Origin: Alphaproteobacteria bacterium
Lineage (GTDB): Bacteria; Pseudomonadota; Alphaproteobacteria; Thalassobaculales; Thalassobaculaceae
DNA length: 6,304 nucleotides
Assembly: GCA_028822575.1 (NCBI GenBank)
Contig: JAPKDN010000197.1
Coordinates: forward strand, 1 to 6,304
Direction of reading: 5' to 3'
The translations under genes were made by a program, and so were the position numbers. This document shows positions 1 to 6,304 of this stretch, piece after piece. The notes beneath the pieces were generated by a model. It was not told the origin of the DNA. It saw only the letters and a list, made by a program, of their open reading frames with translations, and made no database searches. How positions within the stretch are numbered: position 1 is the stretch's first letter; each line of letters starts with the position of its first letter.

Positions 1-64
1 GATCGTTAAGTAAACCAGTGGTTTCGTCTTTGTGGAAAGCGCTGCCGGCGACGTGTGATCGGAA

Positions 65-291
65 GGCCCGACCTTAGATACGTGAGGTTCGAGAGAATCT
101 CTCTTTTTCCGGTTATCTGGATTTCCTGGTACTTGGAGGATCCGTTGTGGCAAAGGGTCAGCGACGATGCGGCGATCCTTTTCCTATCGAAACTATTTAG
201 AATGAACCAACTGGTGGGGAAGCTTAAGGAGGTCATGCCAAGCTATAGAACGCTTAAGCAATTAAAATCACGTGCTCTTAAGTGTGGATGA
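65..291 (+). pseudogene. Decayed 3' end of a CckA-like hybrid histidine kinase (receiver domain remnant)
   Basis: The frame ending at the TGA at 289-291 encodes VIWISWYLEDPLWQRVSDD (112-168), then FLSKLFRMNQLVGKLKEVM (181-237). From memory these follow the end of the CckA receiver domain, which reads roughly VIFISGYAED, then FLPKPFSLKQLAGKVKEVM. A second CckA signature, GPTL, is encoded at 65-76 in another frame. It lies 47 bases before VIWIS, where about 48 (16 codons) are expected, so one base seems lost. The conserved SGY is SWY and the KPF around the receiver's invariant lysine is KLF. The frame closes upstream with a TAA at 7-9, and the only start for the open stretch is a GTG at 55. In intact form CckA would be a membrane kinase feeding ChpT and CtrA. 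Its position next to recA fits known alphaproteobacterial gene order. I infer a pseudogene; a divergent short receiver or a sequence error is less likely because recA and alaS are intact. Confidence 0.55.
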
Positions 292-411
292 CCAGGAGAG
301 GTGGAACAAATGGGCACCAAACTTGGATATAGAGAGTGTGTAAACTCCATCATATTGGGGGTCTATCAATGCATAGCGAATCGGTAGGGTGTAAATCCCA
401 GATGTGGATGA

Positions 412-426
412 GAACAAAACACGAAA
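412..426 (-). promoter_or_regulatory. Distal SOS-box-like site upstream of the recA promoter
   Basis: The + strand reads GAAC-AAAACAC-GAAA, a 7 of 8 match to GAAC-N7-GAAC. That is the reverse complement of the alphaproteobacterial LexA box GTTC-N7-GTTC. The spacer is T-rich on the minus strand. It shares the block GAGAACAAAA with the proximal site 32 bases downstream, about three helical turns away, so two LexA dimers could bind the same DNA face. It lies just upstream of the -35 element. A single degenerate box would be weak evidence; the repetition and spacing raise it. Confidence 0.4.
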
Positions 427-433
427 TTATCTA

Positions 434-461
434 TTGAATAAGAGAACAAAAACAGTACAAT
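434..461 (+). promoter_or_regulatory. Probable sigma-70 promoter of recA
   Basis: A -35 element TTGAAT (434-439) and a -10 element TACAAT (456-461) are separated by 16 bases, predicting transcription from about 468. This is the best promoter-like pair in the window, and it lies in the A+T-rich stretch before recA with an SOS-box-like sequence inside it. TATAAA at 464-469 is an alternative -10 but has no -35 at suitable spacing. Confidence 0.55.
444..458 (-). promoter_or_regulatory. Proximal LexA operator (SOS box) within the recA promoter
   Basis: The + strand reads GAAC-AAAAACA-GTAC. On the minus strand this is GTAC-TGTTTTT-GTTC, matching the alphaproteobacterial LexA consensus GTTC-N7-GTTC at 7 of 8 positions with a typical T-rich spacer. 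It fills most of the gap between the -35 and -10 and overlaps the first three bases of the -10, a classic repressor position. recA is a core SOS gene, which supports the reading. No lexA gene is in the window. Confidence 0.55.
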
Positions 462-594
462 CGTATAAATAAATGGCGGACGCATGATCCGGTTGGCGGG
501 TCCAGGATGCCTTGCCACGGGGCGGGGTGATCTCGAAACTCCACCGAAGCTAAAGTGGTAATCGCGTTGAAACGATCCCGTGCGTGTGAGATAT

Positions 595-598
595 GGAG
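595..598 (+). promoter_or_regulatory. Ribosome binding site that sets the recA start
   Basis: GGAG lies 7 bases before the ATG at 606. Neither the upstream GTG at 555 nor the downstream ATG at 645 has a comparable Shine-Dalgarno sequence at good spacing, so the site favours translation from 606. Confidence 0.7.
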
Positions 599-605
599 AC
601 TGAGA

Positions 606-1694
606 ATGTCGGTTACACCCCTTAGAGTTGTGGAACGGGATCCCATGGATAAGTCCAAGGCATTGGAAGCGGCGCTGGGCCAGATCGATAAGGCCTTCGG
701 CAAGGGCTCGGTCATGAAGCTTGGCCAACGGCAATCAGCGATTGATATAGAAGCGATTTCAACGGGGTCACTAGGTCTGGATATCGGTTTGGGTATTGGC
801 GGACTGCCTAAAGGCCGGGTTGTCGAAATCTATGGTCCTGAAAGTTCGGGTAAGACAACACTAGCACTGCAAGTCATAGCCGAATCGCAAAAGGCGGGCG
901 GTATCTGCGCCTTTGTGGACGCCGAGCACGCGCTTGACCCCGGCTATGCCCGTAAACTAGGGGTTGATATCGATGAGATGTTGATTTCCCAGCCGGACGC
1001 CGGTGAGCAAGCTTTGGAAATCGCTGACACACTGGTGCGTTCTGGTGCGATCGATGTGTTGGTGGTCGACTCGGTCGCCGCCCTGGTGCCCCGCGCGGAG
1101 CTTGAGGGCGAAATGGGCGACACCCATGTCGGTCTGCAGGCGCGCTTGATGAGCCAAGCATTGCGCAAGCTGACATCTTCGATTTCCAAATCTAATTGTC
1201 TGGTGATCTTCATTAACCAGATCCGTCTGAAGATCGGCGTAATGTTTGGTAGTCCGGAAACGACCAGTGGCGGCAATGCGCTTAAGTTCTATGCCTCGGT
1301 GCGGCTCGATATACGGCGTATCGGCGCGATTAAGGACCGGGATGAGGTGGTGGGAAATCAGACCCGGGTCAAAGTAGTGAAGAATAAGATGGCGCCGCCG
1401 TTCCGGGTTGTCGAATTCGACATCATGTATGGCGAGGGAATATCAAAGACCGGCGAGTTGCTGGATCTTGGCGTCAACGCCGGCATTGTCGAGAAATCGG
1501 GTTCGTGGTTTAGTTATAATGGCGAACGGATTGGCCAGGGGCGGGAGAACGCCAAGACCTTCCTGAAGGAAAATCCAGAAATGGCGGCGACTATTGAGTT
1601 AGCAATTCGTCAGAACGCGGGGCTGGTCGTGGATGCGATGCTTGCCGGACCGGAAGCGATCGCTGATGATGGGGATGACGCCGGCCTGGTTTGA
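606..1694 (+). CDS. recA: RecA recombinase
   Basis: RecA is the cytoplasmic ATPase that forms filaments on single-stranded DNA, carries out strand exchange in recombinational repair, and triggers LexA self-cleavage in the SOS response. The 362-residue product has Walker A GPESSGKT (77-84, catalytic lysine K83), the conserved glutamate in FVDAEHAL (E107), Walker B LVVDS (152-156) and the DNA-binding loop 2 region from [12 protein letters not shown] (204-215) to about residue 223. It ends in the usual acidic tail (IADDGDDAG). The start at 606 is chosen because GGAG lies 7 bases upstream and [12 protein letters not shown] matches the N-terminal tail of alphaproteobacterial RecA; starting at the ATG at 645 would remove that tail. 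Length is normal for the family and no motif is disrupted. The promoter carries SOS-box-like sites, so DNA damage probably induces it. The next gene, alaS, begins about 305 bases downstream. Confidence 0.98.
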   Translation: MSVTPLRVVERDPMDKSKALEAALGQIDKAFGKGSVMKLGQRQSAIDIEAISTGSLGLDIGLGIGGLPKGRVVEIYGPESSGKTTLALQVIAESQKAGGICAFVDAEHALDPGYARKLGVDIDEMLISQPDAGEQALEIADTLVRSGAIDVLVVDSVAALVPRAELEGEMGDTHVGLQARLMSQALRKLTSSISKSNCLVIFINQIRLKIGVMFGSPETTSGGNALKFYASVRLDIRRIGAIKDRDEVVGNQTRVKVVKNKMAPPFRVVEFDIMYGEGISKTGELLDLGVNAGIVEKSGSWFSYNGERIGQGRENAKTFLKENPEMAATIELAIRQNAGLVVDAMLAGPEAIADDGDDAGLV

Positions 1695-1700
1695 ACCAGG
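1685..1700. repeat. Inverted repeat spanning the recA stop codon
   Basis: CCTGGTT (1685-1691) and AACCAGG (1694-1700) are perfect inverted repeats around a 2-base centre and include the TGA at 1692-1694. As RNA this would be about 5 pairs with a 6-base loop. No T-tract follows, so it is not a typical rho-independent terminator. It might protect the 3' end of the message or be chance. Confidence 0.35.
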
Positions 1701-1753
1701 CAACGCGTAACCTGTTCCCGCCGGTGCCGTGGACTATTAATTCAACTGGAAAT

Positions 1754-1771
1754 GCTAGCGTAGACGCTAGC
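1754..1771. repeat. Perfect 8-bp inverted repeat after recA
   Basis: GCTAGCGT (1754-1761) and ACGCTAGC (1764-1771) are perfect inverted repeats separated by AG. As RNA this makes a compact hairpin; as DNA it is a near-perfect 18-bp palindrome such as a dimeric regulator could bind. No T-tract follows directly (next bases CATTCGG), so a rho-independent terminator is not supported, although its position 60 bases after the recA stop would suit transcript-end processing or stabilisation. Confidence 0.45.
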
Positions 1772-1904
1772 CATTCGGAGCCGCATCGGTGGCGTCTGTT
1801 AGGGATTTTTGGCGTGGGATACGGGGGTCCATGACGTCCCACACGGTCCATAGCTAAATCTGGCGTTGTTACCATGATCGCGCTGTAGCCGGTTTCGGTG
1901 CTGG

Positions 1905-1953
1905 CACGGCTGGACTTGAACGCGTCCAACCAGTAAAAACCGTCTCCGCCGTG
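1905..1953 (+). other. Possible stem-loop structure in the alaS leader
   Basis: CACGGC (1905-1910) can pair with GCCGTG (1948-1953). Directly inside, TGGAC (1911-1915) can pair with GTCCA (1924-1928) around an 8-base loop, stacking on the outer stem. The structure would end 46 bases before the alaS start. Bacterial alaS genes of this group have no T-box known to me, and this has no T-box motif. It could influence alaS expression or be coincidence. Confidence 0.25.
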
Positions 1954-1999
1954 GCGCTCACGACAGGTGTCGTCCGCCGGGCAAGGGGATGTCAGGACG

Positions 2000-4663
2000 A
2001 TGCAGACCGTTAACGACATACGCACCGCGTTTTTAGATTTTTTCGCGAGACACGGCCATGAGGTTGTTTCCTCAAGTCCATTGGTGCCCCGTAATGATCC
2101 GACCTTGCTGTTCACGAATGCCGGCATGGTCCAATTCAAGAATGTTTTTACGGGTGCCGAAAAACGAGATTATATACGGGCGACCACGTCTCAAAAATGT
2201 GTGCGGGCTGGCGGCAAACATAACGATCTCGAGAATGTCGGATACACCGCCCGCCATCACACGTTTTTCGAGATGCTCGGCAATTTTTCCTTTGGAGATT
2301 ACTTCAAGGAAAACGCGATCGAGCATGCGTGGAACCTGATCGTGCGTGATTACGGTTTGAACCCGAAGAAGCTTCTGGTGACCGTCTATTCTGAGGATGA
2401 AGAGGCAGCCACGCTCTGGAGGAAGATTGCGGGCCTCGGCGACGATCGAATCATCCGCATCCCAACATCGGATAACTTCTGGGCCATGGGAGACACTGGG
2501 CCGTGCGGGCCGTGTTCCGAAATCTTCTATGATCATGGCGACCATATCCCCGGCGGACCGCCTGGCAGCCCGGAAGAGGATGGCGATCGGTTTATCGAGA
2601 TTTGGAACTTGGTCTTCATGCAATACGAGCAGGTGACCAAGGACGAGCGGATCAACCTGCCGCGGCCCTCCATTGATACCGGCATGGGACTGGAGCGAAT
2701 TTCTGCTGTCATGCAGGGCCGCTATGACAATTACGATATCGATTTGATGCGCGCCTTGATCGAGGCCTCTGCGTTGGCATCGGGCATCGATCCCGATGGG
2801 CCGCACAAGGTTTCGCACCGGGTGATCGCCGATCACCTGCGGGCCTCGTCATTCCTGATCGCCGACGGTATTTTGCCCTCTAACGAGGGACGTGGCTATG
2901 TTTTGCGCCGGATCATGCGCCGGGCGATGCGGCATGCGCATATCATCGGTTGCAAGGATCCGTTGATGTGGCGGCTGGTGCCGGCGCTAGTCAAGCAGAT
3001 GGGTGAGGCGTTCAGCGAATTGCACCGGGCGGAAAGCCTTATCAGGGAAACCTTGAAACTTGAGGAAACGCGTTTCAAGGAAACTTTGGGGCGGGGCCTC
3101 CGACAGCTGGAAGACGCGACCGGAGCTTTGGCGGACGGCGTGGACTTGCCCGGCGAAACTGCCTTCAAGCTTTACGATACGTATGGGTTTCCGTTGGATC
3201 TTACCCAGGACATCCTGCGCGGACAGGGGCGCAAGGTCGGAAAGGCTGGTTTTGATACCGCGATGGAGGCGCAGCGTGCGGCGGCTCGCGCGGCGTGGTC
3301 TGGGTCGGGAGAAGTGGCGACCGACGCGCTTTGGTTCGACTTGCATCAGCGCTTAGGGGCCAGTGAGTTTTTTGGCTACTCCACCGAGGCAGCGGAGGGG
3401 CAAGTTCTTTCATTGGTGGTCGATGGCGCCGAGGTTGATTCAGCTGCGTCGGGCCAGCTTTCGGTGGTGATCAATCAGACGCCCTTCTATGGTGAAGCTG
3501 GGGGCCAGATGGGTGACGCGGGGATGATTGTCTCCGCCGATGGGGCGATGGTTGAAATCATCGATACACAGAAAAGGGTTGGAAATTTAATTGTGCACCG
3601 TGGGGTCGTTCGCGAGGGTCGATTGGCGGTTGGAGACGCGGTCGAACTCAAGGTCGATGGTGATCGTCGTTCGCGGTTGCGGGCCAATCATTCCGCCACC
3701 CATTTGTTACACGAGGCACTGCGCCGTCACCTTGGAGATCATGTGACGCAAAAAGGCTCTCAAGTCTCGGCCGATCGGCTGCGGTTTGATTTCAGTCATT
3801 CCCATGCCTTGGACTGGAACACCTTGAAAAAGGTCGAGGCCGTGGTGAACGCGCGTATTCGTGAGAATTCGGTTGTCGCGACAACCCTGATGGATCCAGA
3901 GTCGGCGATAGAGGCTGGCGCCATGGCGCTGTTTGGCGAAAAGTACGGTGAGGAAGTTCGTGTCGTCACCATGTGTGGCGGTGCGGGCGCTGGCGAAAAG
4001 ACGGCCTATTCGGTTGAACTTTGCGGTGGCACTCATGTCTCCCGCACCGGCGATATCTCGGTCTTCCGTATATTATCCGAGGCGGCGGTCGCTTCCGGCG
4101 TACGCAGGATCGAGGCGGTTACGGGAATTGGCGCGCTGGATTATTTTGATAAGCGCGACGCTCTTTTAGAAAAGGCTGCAGCGGCGCTCAAGAGCTCTTT
4201 GGACCAACTCCCGGACCGGGTTGCCGCCTTGGTCGAGGAGCGGCGTCGCCTGGAGCGTGAAGTGCAGGACCTTAGGCGAAAAATGGCAAGTGGCGGCAGT
4301 GCGGCCGCTTGGGAGGGGCCTAGGAAGGTTGGCGGTGTTCGTTTCGCCCGGCGCTTCTTGGATGGTGTGCCCGCGCGAGAGTTGAAAAGCATGGTCGATA
4401 GCCTTAAGGCCGAGATAGGATCGGGCGTGGTGGCGATCGCCGCTACGTATGATGGCAAGGCATCGCTGGTTGTCGGCGTGACCGCTGACCTTGTTGAACG
4501 GATCAGCGCGGTCGACCTGGTACGAGCGGGTTCTCCGTCTCTTGGTGGTAAGGGGGGCGGCGGACGACCCAACATGGCCCAGGCCGGCGGTCCCAATGGC
4601 GATGGCGGGGGCGCCGCGTTGGCGGCCGTTGAATCCGCGCTTGGAGCGTTGGGGCCGAACTGA
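2000..4663 (+). CDS. alaS: Alanine--tRNA ligase
   Basis: This cytoplasmic class II synthetase attaches alanine to tRNA-Ala and hydrolyses mischarged Ser- and Gly-tRNA-Ala. The 887-residue product is normal in length. The N-terminal aminoacylation domain (about 1-240) has [15 protein letters not shown] (38-52), motif 2 beginning [17 protein letters not shown] (60-76), and motif 3 DTGMGLERI (226-234). The editing domain has its zinc-binding set: HSATH (H564, H568) and CGGTH (C675, H679). A charged, probably coiled-coil linker (about 740-762) leads to a C-terminal C-Ala/DHHA1 domain with the glycine-rich [16 protein letters not shown] (849-864). The ATG at 2000 is chosen because [15 protein letters not shown] matches the family's usual beginning and AGGGGA lies about 10 bases upstream; an in-frame GTG at 1967 adds 11 unrelated residues. 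It follows recA, a common alphaproteobacterial order. No defect is seen. Confidence 0.98.
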   Translation: MQTVNDIRTAFLDFFARHGHEVVSSSPLVPRNDPTLLFTNAGMVQFKNVFTGAEKRDYIRATTSQKCVRAGGKHNDLENVGYTARHHTFFEMLGNFSFGDYFKENAIEHAWNLIVRDYGLNPKKLLVTVYSEDEEAATLWRKIAGLGDDRIIRIPTSDNFWAMGDTGPCGPCSEIFYDHGDHIPGGPPGSPEEDGDRFIEIWNLVFMQYEQVTKDERINLPRPSIDTGMGLERISAVMQGRYDNYDIDLMRALIEASALASGIDPDGPHKVSHRVIADHLRASSFLIADGILPSNEGRGYVLRRIMRRAMRHAHIIGCKDPLMWRLVPALVKQMGEAFSELHRAESLIRETLKLEETRFKETLGRGLRQLEDATGALADGVDLPGETAFKLYDTYGFPLDLTQDILRGQGRKVGKAGFDTAMEAQRAAARAAWSGSGEVATDALWFDLHQRLGASEFFGYSTEAAEGQVLSLVVDGAEVDSAASGQLSVVINQTPFYGEAGGQMGDAGMIVSADGAMVEIIDTQKRVGNLIVHRGVVREGRLAVGDAVELKVDGDRRSRLRANHSATHLLHEALRRHLGDHVTQKGSQVSADRLRFDFSHSHALDWNTLKKVEAVVNARIRENSVVATTLMDPESAIEAGAMALFGEKYGEEVRVVTMCGGAGAGEKTAYSVELCGGTHVSRTGDISVFRILSEAAVASGVRRIEAVTGIGALDYFDKRDALLEKAAAALKSSLDQLPDRVAALVEERRRLEREVQDLRRKMASGGSAAAWEGPRKVGGVRFARRFLDGVPARELKSMVDSLKAEIGSGVVAIAATYDGKASLVVGVTADLVERISAVDLVRAGSPSLGGKGGGGRPNMAQAGGPNGDGGGAALAAVESALGALGPN

Positions 4664-4664
4664 A

Positions 4665-4678
4665 CGTAGGGCGCTACG
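4665..4678. repeat. Small hairpin after alaS
   Basis: CGTAG (4665-4669) and CTACG (4674-4678) can form a 5-pair stem with a GGCG loop two bases after the alaS stop. No T-tract follows, so termination is not shown. The rest of the 93-base gap before the moxR-type gene contains no clear promoter, leaving open whether that gene is co-transcribed with alaS. Confidence 0.25.
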
Positions 4679-4756
4679 GTACCCGTTGAGTAAACCAAAT
4701 TCGCCGGTGGGACCGTTCAGACGCCCGTTGGCAATCGTATAGGCAAGGGAGTTCTG

Positions 4757-5617
4757 ATGAGCGAGCAAAAACGATTTGGTGGCACGGAGTCTTATATTGC
4801 CACCGAGGATCTGATGGTCGCGGTCAACGCGGCAGTTACCCTGGAGCGGCCTCTTTTAGTGAAGGGTGAGCCTGGTACCGGGAAGACGGTACTGGCCCAC
4901 GAGATCGCAGCCTCCTTGGGCATGCCTCTGATCGAGTGGCATATCAAATCGACGACCAAGGCACAGCAAGGCCTGTACGAATATGACGCGGTCTCCCGTT
5001 TGAGGGACAGTCAGCTTGGTGACGAGCGGGTCCACGACATCTCCAACTACATTCAGCGCGGTAAGCTCTGGGATGCGTTTACCGCCGAGAAACAGGTGGT
5101 GTTGTTGATCGATGAGATCGACAAGGCGGATATCGAATTCCCAAACGACCTGCTGCTTGAGCTCGACCGAATGGAGTTCTTTGTCTATGAGACCAAGGAA
5201 CGGGTGAAAGCGATCCGCCGCCCGATCGTCATCATCACCTCGAACAATGAAAAAGAGCTGCCGGACGCGTTCCTGCGGCGCTGTTTTTTCCATTATATTC
5301 GCTTCCCAGATGCCGAGACCATGGAGCGCATTGTGCATGTGCATCACCCGGATCTGAAGAAGGCTTTGTTGCATGAGGCGCTAAGGGCATTTTTTGAGGT
5401 GCGCGAGGTTCCCGGGCTGAAAAAGAAACCGTCGACATCAGAATTGCTTGATTGGATCAAGCTGCTGGTGGTTGAGGATATACCTCCCGAGGCGCTGAAG
5501 TTGAAGGATAAAAAGGATATCATTCCGCCACTTTATGGCGCTTTGCTGAAGAATGAACAGGACGTGCACCTGTTCGAACGCCTCGCCTTCCTGGCGCGGC
5601 GAGAGAGCAGGAGTTAG
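4757..5617 (+). CDS. MoxR-family AAA+ ATPase
   Basis: MoxR ATPases are cytoplasmic, chaperone-like AAA+ proteins that work with a VWA-domain partner to mature or activate target complexes, as in NorQ/NorD, CoxD/CoxE and RavA/ViaA. The 286-residue product has Walker A GEPGTGKT (37-44), Walker B VVLLIDEID (114-122, D119-E120), sensor 1 TSNN (161-164), and an arginine-finger-type segment DAFLRRC (R174, R175). The C-terminal part (about 200-286) is helical and charged, as expected of the lid region. GGGAG ends 5 bases before the ATG. Six bases separate its stop from the next ATG, whose likely ribosome site lies inside the end of this gene, so translation is probably coupled. A CoxE-like gene follows one gene later, supporting the MoxR assignment. 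The client complex cannot be told from this window, so no gene symbol is given. Confidence 0.93.
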   Translation: MSEQKRFGGTESYIATEDLMVAVNAAVTLERPLLVKGEPGTGKTVLAHEIAASLGMPLIEWHIKSTTKAQQGLYEYDAVSRLRDSQLGDERVHDISNYIQRGKLWDAFTAEKQVVLLIDEIDKADIEFPNDLLLELDRMEFFVYETKERVKAIRRPIVIITSNNEKELPDAFLRRCFFHYIRFPDAETMERIVHVHHPDLKKALLHEALRAFFEVREVPGLKKKPSTSELLDWIKLLVVEDIPPEALKLKDKKDIIPPLYGALLKNEQDVHLFERLAFLARRESRS

Positions 5618-5623
5618 GGCGCG

Positions 5624-6013
5624 ATGATGGCGACAAAACCAATGTCAAGGCGATGGGCTGTTCTTGCTCTCGCGGTGACGTTGGTCATGCCGACATCGCT
5701 CCTGGCGGGTGGTCTCGCTGAGAAAGCTAAAGCGGAACTGCAGGCGTATGGGACGCATGCCGGCTATATCACCGCGACTATCAACCCGTGTGGCGGCGAT
5801 GAAACCGAAGTCATTTTCTTCACCGGTCAAGTGAAAAAGATGCTTGGTGCCGTTGGTGGCGACGATGCTGACTTTGGGATCGTTCAAAAAGCGATGGCTA
5901 AGGGGCAGGCGGCCGCTAAACCGACGGGCCTTGATTGCACCGACGAGGGTGGGATCAGGCTAGCTTCAAAGCTCATTCAGTTGCGGGACGCGGTTCGGGA
6001 CGCGGCGAAATAA
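5624..6013 (+). CDS. Small secreted two-cysteine protein of unknown function
   Basis: I do not recognise this 129-residue protein. It begins with a typical Sec signal peptide: basic MSRR (7-10), hydrophobic core WAVLALAVTLVMP (11-23), and a likely cleavage near A28 (SLLA|GG), leaving about 101 residues in the periplasm or outside. The mature part has exactly two cysteines, C56 in INPCGG and C105 in LDCTDEGG, which could form a disulfide. No lipobox, haem-binding CxxCH or transmembrane segment is seen after the signal. AGGAG (5609-5613, inside the end of the ATPase gene) lies 10 bases before the ATG at 5624. AGGG (5616-5619) would suit the overlapping ATG at 5627, so the start is uncertain by one codon. 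Its place between a MoxR ATPase and a VWA gene suggests one operon and a shared role, but that is inference. Confidence 0.85.
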   Translation: MMATKPMSRRWAVLALAVTLVMPTSLLAGGLAEKAKAELQAYGTHAGYITATINPCGGDETEVIFFTGQVKKMLGAVGGDDADFGIVQKAMAKGQAAAKPTGLDCTDEGGIRLASKLIQLRDAVRDAAK

Positions 6014-6022
6014 CGGCACGGA

Positions 6023-6051
6023 CACCCGGCCGGCGGTGACGCCGGTGGGTG
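6023..6051 (+). repeat. Strong GC-rich hairpin before the VWA gene
   Basis: CCGGCG (6030-6035) pairs with CGCCGG (6040-6045) around a GTGA loop. Outside it, CACCC (6023-6027) pairs with GGGTG (6047-6051), with only a small bulge between the two stems. No T-tract follows. The hairpin begins 10 bases after the secreted-protein stop and ends 8 bases before the AGGA ribosome site of the next gene. It could protect or punctuate the message, or lower translation of the downstream gene. Confidence 0.5.
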
Positions 6052-6070
6052 GGAGAGGTAGGATCGGGTC

Positions 6071-6304
6071 ATGTTTACGACGTTCTTCTATTCGCTCAAG
6101 AAGGCCGAGATACCGGTCTCGTTGAAGGAATATCTCACCCTGCTCGAAGCGGTTAAGCAGGGGGTCGCCGACTATTCCATCGACAATTTCTACTTCCTCT
6201 CTCGCGCTACCTTGGTGAAGGACGAGCGCCACATCGACCGTTTCGATCAGGTTTTTGGCCAATGTTTCAAGGGGCTTGAGCTGCTCGACGAGTTGTTCGG
6301 CAAG
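6071..6304 (+). CDS. CoxE-like VWA-domain protein, N-terminal part (runs off the window)
   Basis: The first 78 codons are open to the window edge. The product starts MFTTFFYSLKKAEIPVSLKE and continues with YLTLLEAV (21-28), FYFLSRATLVKDERHIDRFD (40-59) and QVFGQCFKGLE (60-70). From memory this is the characteristic N-terminus of CoxE-like (COG3552) proteins, which carry a VWA domain with a metal-binding MIDAS motif further along. That part lies beyond the window, so the domain itself is not seen. These proteins are usual partners of MoxR ATPases, matching the ATPase gene two genes upstream. AGGA (6060-6063) lies 7 bases before the ATG, and a strong hairpin sits just upstream of it. The protein is expected to be cytoplasmic because no signal peptide is visible. 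Confidence 0.88.
   Translation, partial: MFTTFFYSLKKAEIPVSLKEYLTLLEAVKQGVADYSIDNFYFLSRATLVKDERHIDRFDQVFGQCFKGLELLDELFGK

Larger units (their letters stand above)
292..605. other. Intergenic region and untranslated leader upstream of recA
   Basis: No convincing gene lies here. The part up to about 480 is A+T-rich compared with the rest of the window and carries the recA promoter and two SOS-box-like sites, listed separately. From the predicted transcription start near 468 to the recA start is a leader of about 138 bases. An in-frame GTG at 555 could extend RecA by 17 residues, but that extension ([17 protein letters not shown]) does not resemble RecA. I see no tRNA or riboswitch in this stretch. 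Confidence 0.6.
1695..1999. other. Gene-free region between recA and alaS
   Basis: About 305 bases carry no supported gene. The stretch holds inverted repeats (listed separately) and a run of five T at 1806-1810 not directly attached to a strong stem. I found no good -35/-10 pair, so it is unclear whether alaS has its own promoter here or is read through from recA. A minus-strand reading frame crosses the region but runs into both recA and alaS and matches nothing I recognise. Confidence 0.6.

Noticed and set aside
310..387. A 25-codon frame (MGTKLGYRECVNSIILG...) with GGAG 11 bases upstream
   Set aside because: It is very short, with poor ribosome-site spacing and no recognisable features, in an A+T-rich non-coding stretch; likely chance.
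555..605. A GTG at 555 extending RecA by 17 residues
   Set aside because: The added residues do not resemble RecA, and a good ribosome site serves the ATG at 606 instead.
366..734. Long minus-strand open frames opposite recA, alaS and moxR
   Set aside because: They are shadows of well-supported plus-strand genes and have no recognisable products.
1901..1930. Minus-strand GTTCAAGTCC followed by CCA, resembling a tRNA T-loop and 3' end
   Set aside because: The T-stem does not pair around a 7-base loop, and no anticodon or D arm can be drawn upstream.
1591..2139. A 182-codon minus-strand open frame across the recA-alaS gap
   Set aside because: It overlaps the ends of two certain genes on the other strand and its product matches nothing I know. 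A segment around 1852-1972 has somewhat gene-like codon use, but that is too little to support a gene or remnant.
4686..4698. The 9-base string AGTAAACCA occurs both here and at 9-17
   Set aside because: A 9-base match is expected by chance in a window of this size and has no flanking similarity.

Overview
The window reads as a stretch of alphaproteobacterial chromosome, most likely from the Rhodospirillales or a relative. This rests on protein character and gene order. The RecA N-terminus ([20 protein letters not shown]) is of the alphaproteobacterial type, recA is followed by alaS, and the remains of a CckA-like receiver domain lie just upstream of recA, where many alphaproteobacteria carry cckA. 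All supported genes are on the + strand. The first ~480 bases are visibly richer in A+T than the rest.

Layout. Bases 1-291 hold no intact gene. About 65-291 looks like the decayed 3' end of cckA: receiver-domain signatures appear in two reading frames separated by a net one-base loss, and key residues are changed. Bases 292-605 are the recA control region. A TTGAAT-16-TACAAT promoter (434-461) has a near-consensus alphaproteobacterial SOS box between and over its -35 and -10 elements, and a second near-match lies just upstream. Intact recA (606-1694) and alaS (2000-4663) follow, separated by about 305 bases without a gene that contain inverted repeats.

The last third is the start of a different operon: a MoxR-family AAA+ ATPase (4757-5617), a small predicted secreted two-cysteine protein (5624-6013), and the N-terminus of a CoxE-like protein expected to carry a von Willebrand factor A (VWA) domain (6071 to the window edge). 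MoxR ATPase plus VWA partner is a known chaperone-like pair that helps mature or activate other protein complexes. The unrecognised exported protein between them is the least explained coding feature. A strong hairpin without a T-tract precedes the VWA gene.

How the genes work together: recA is the recombinase and SOS co-protease and appears to be under LexA control. alaS is housekeeping aminoacylation. The moxR, secreted-protein and VWA genes are probably co-transcribed and act as one module whose client is not visible here. No tRNA, rRNA, CRISPR array, insertion sequence or phage gene was found.
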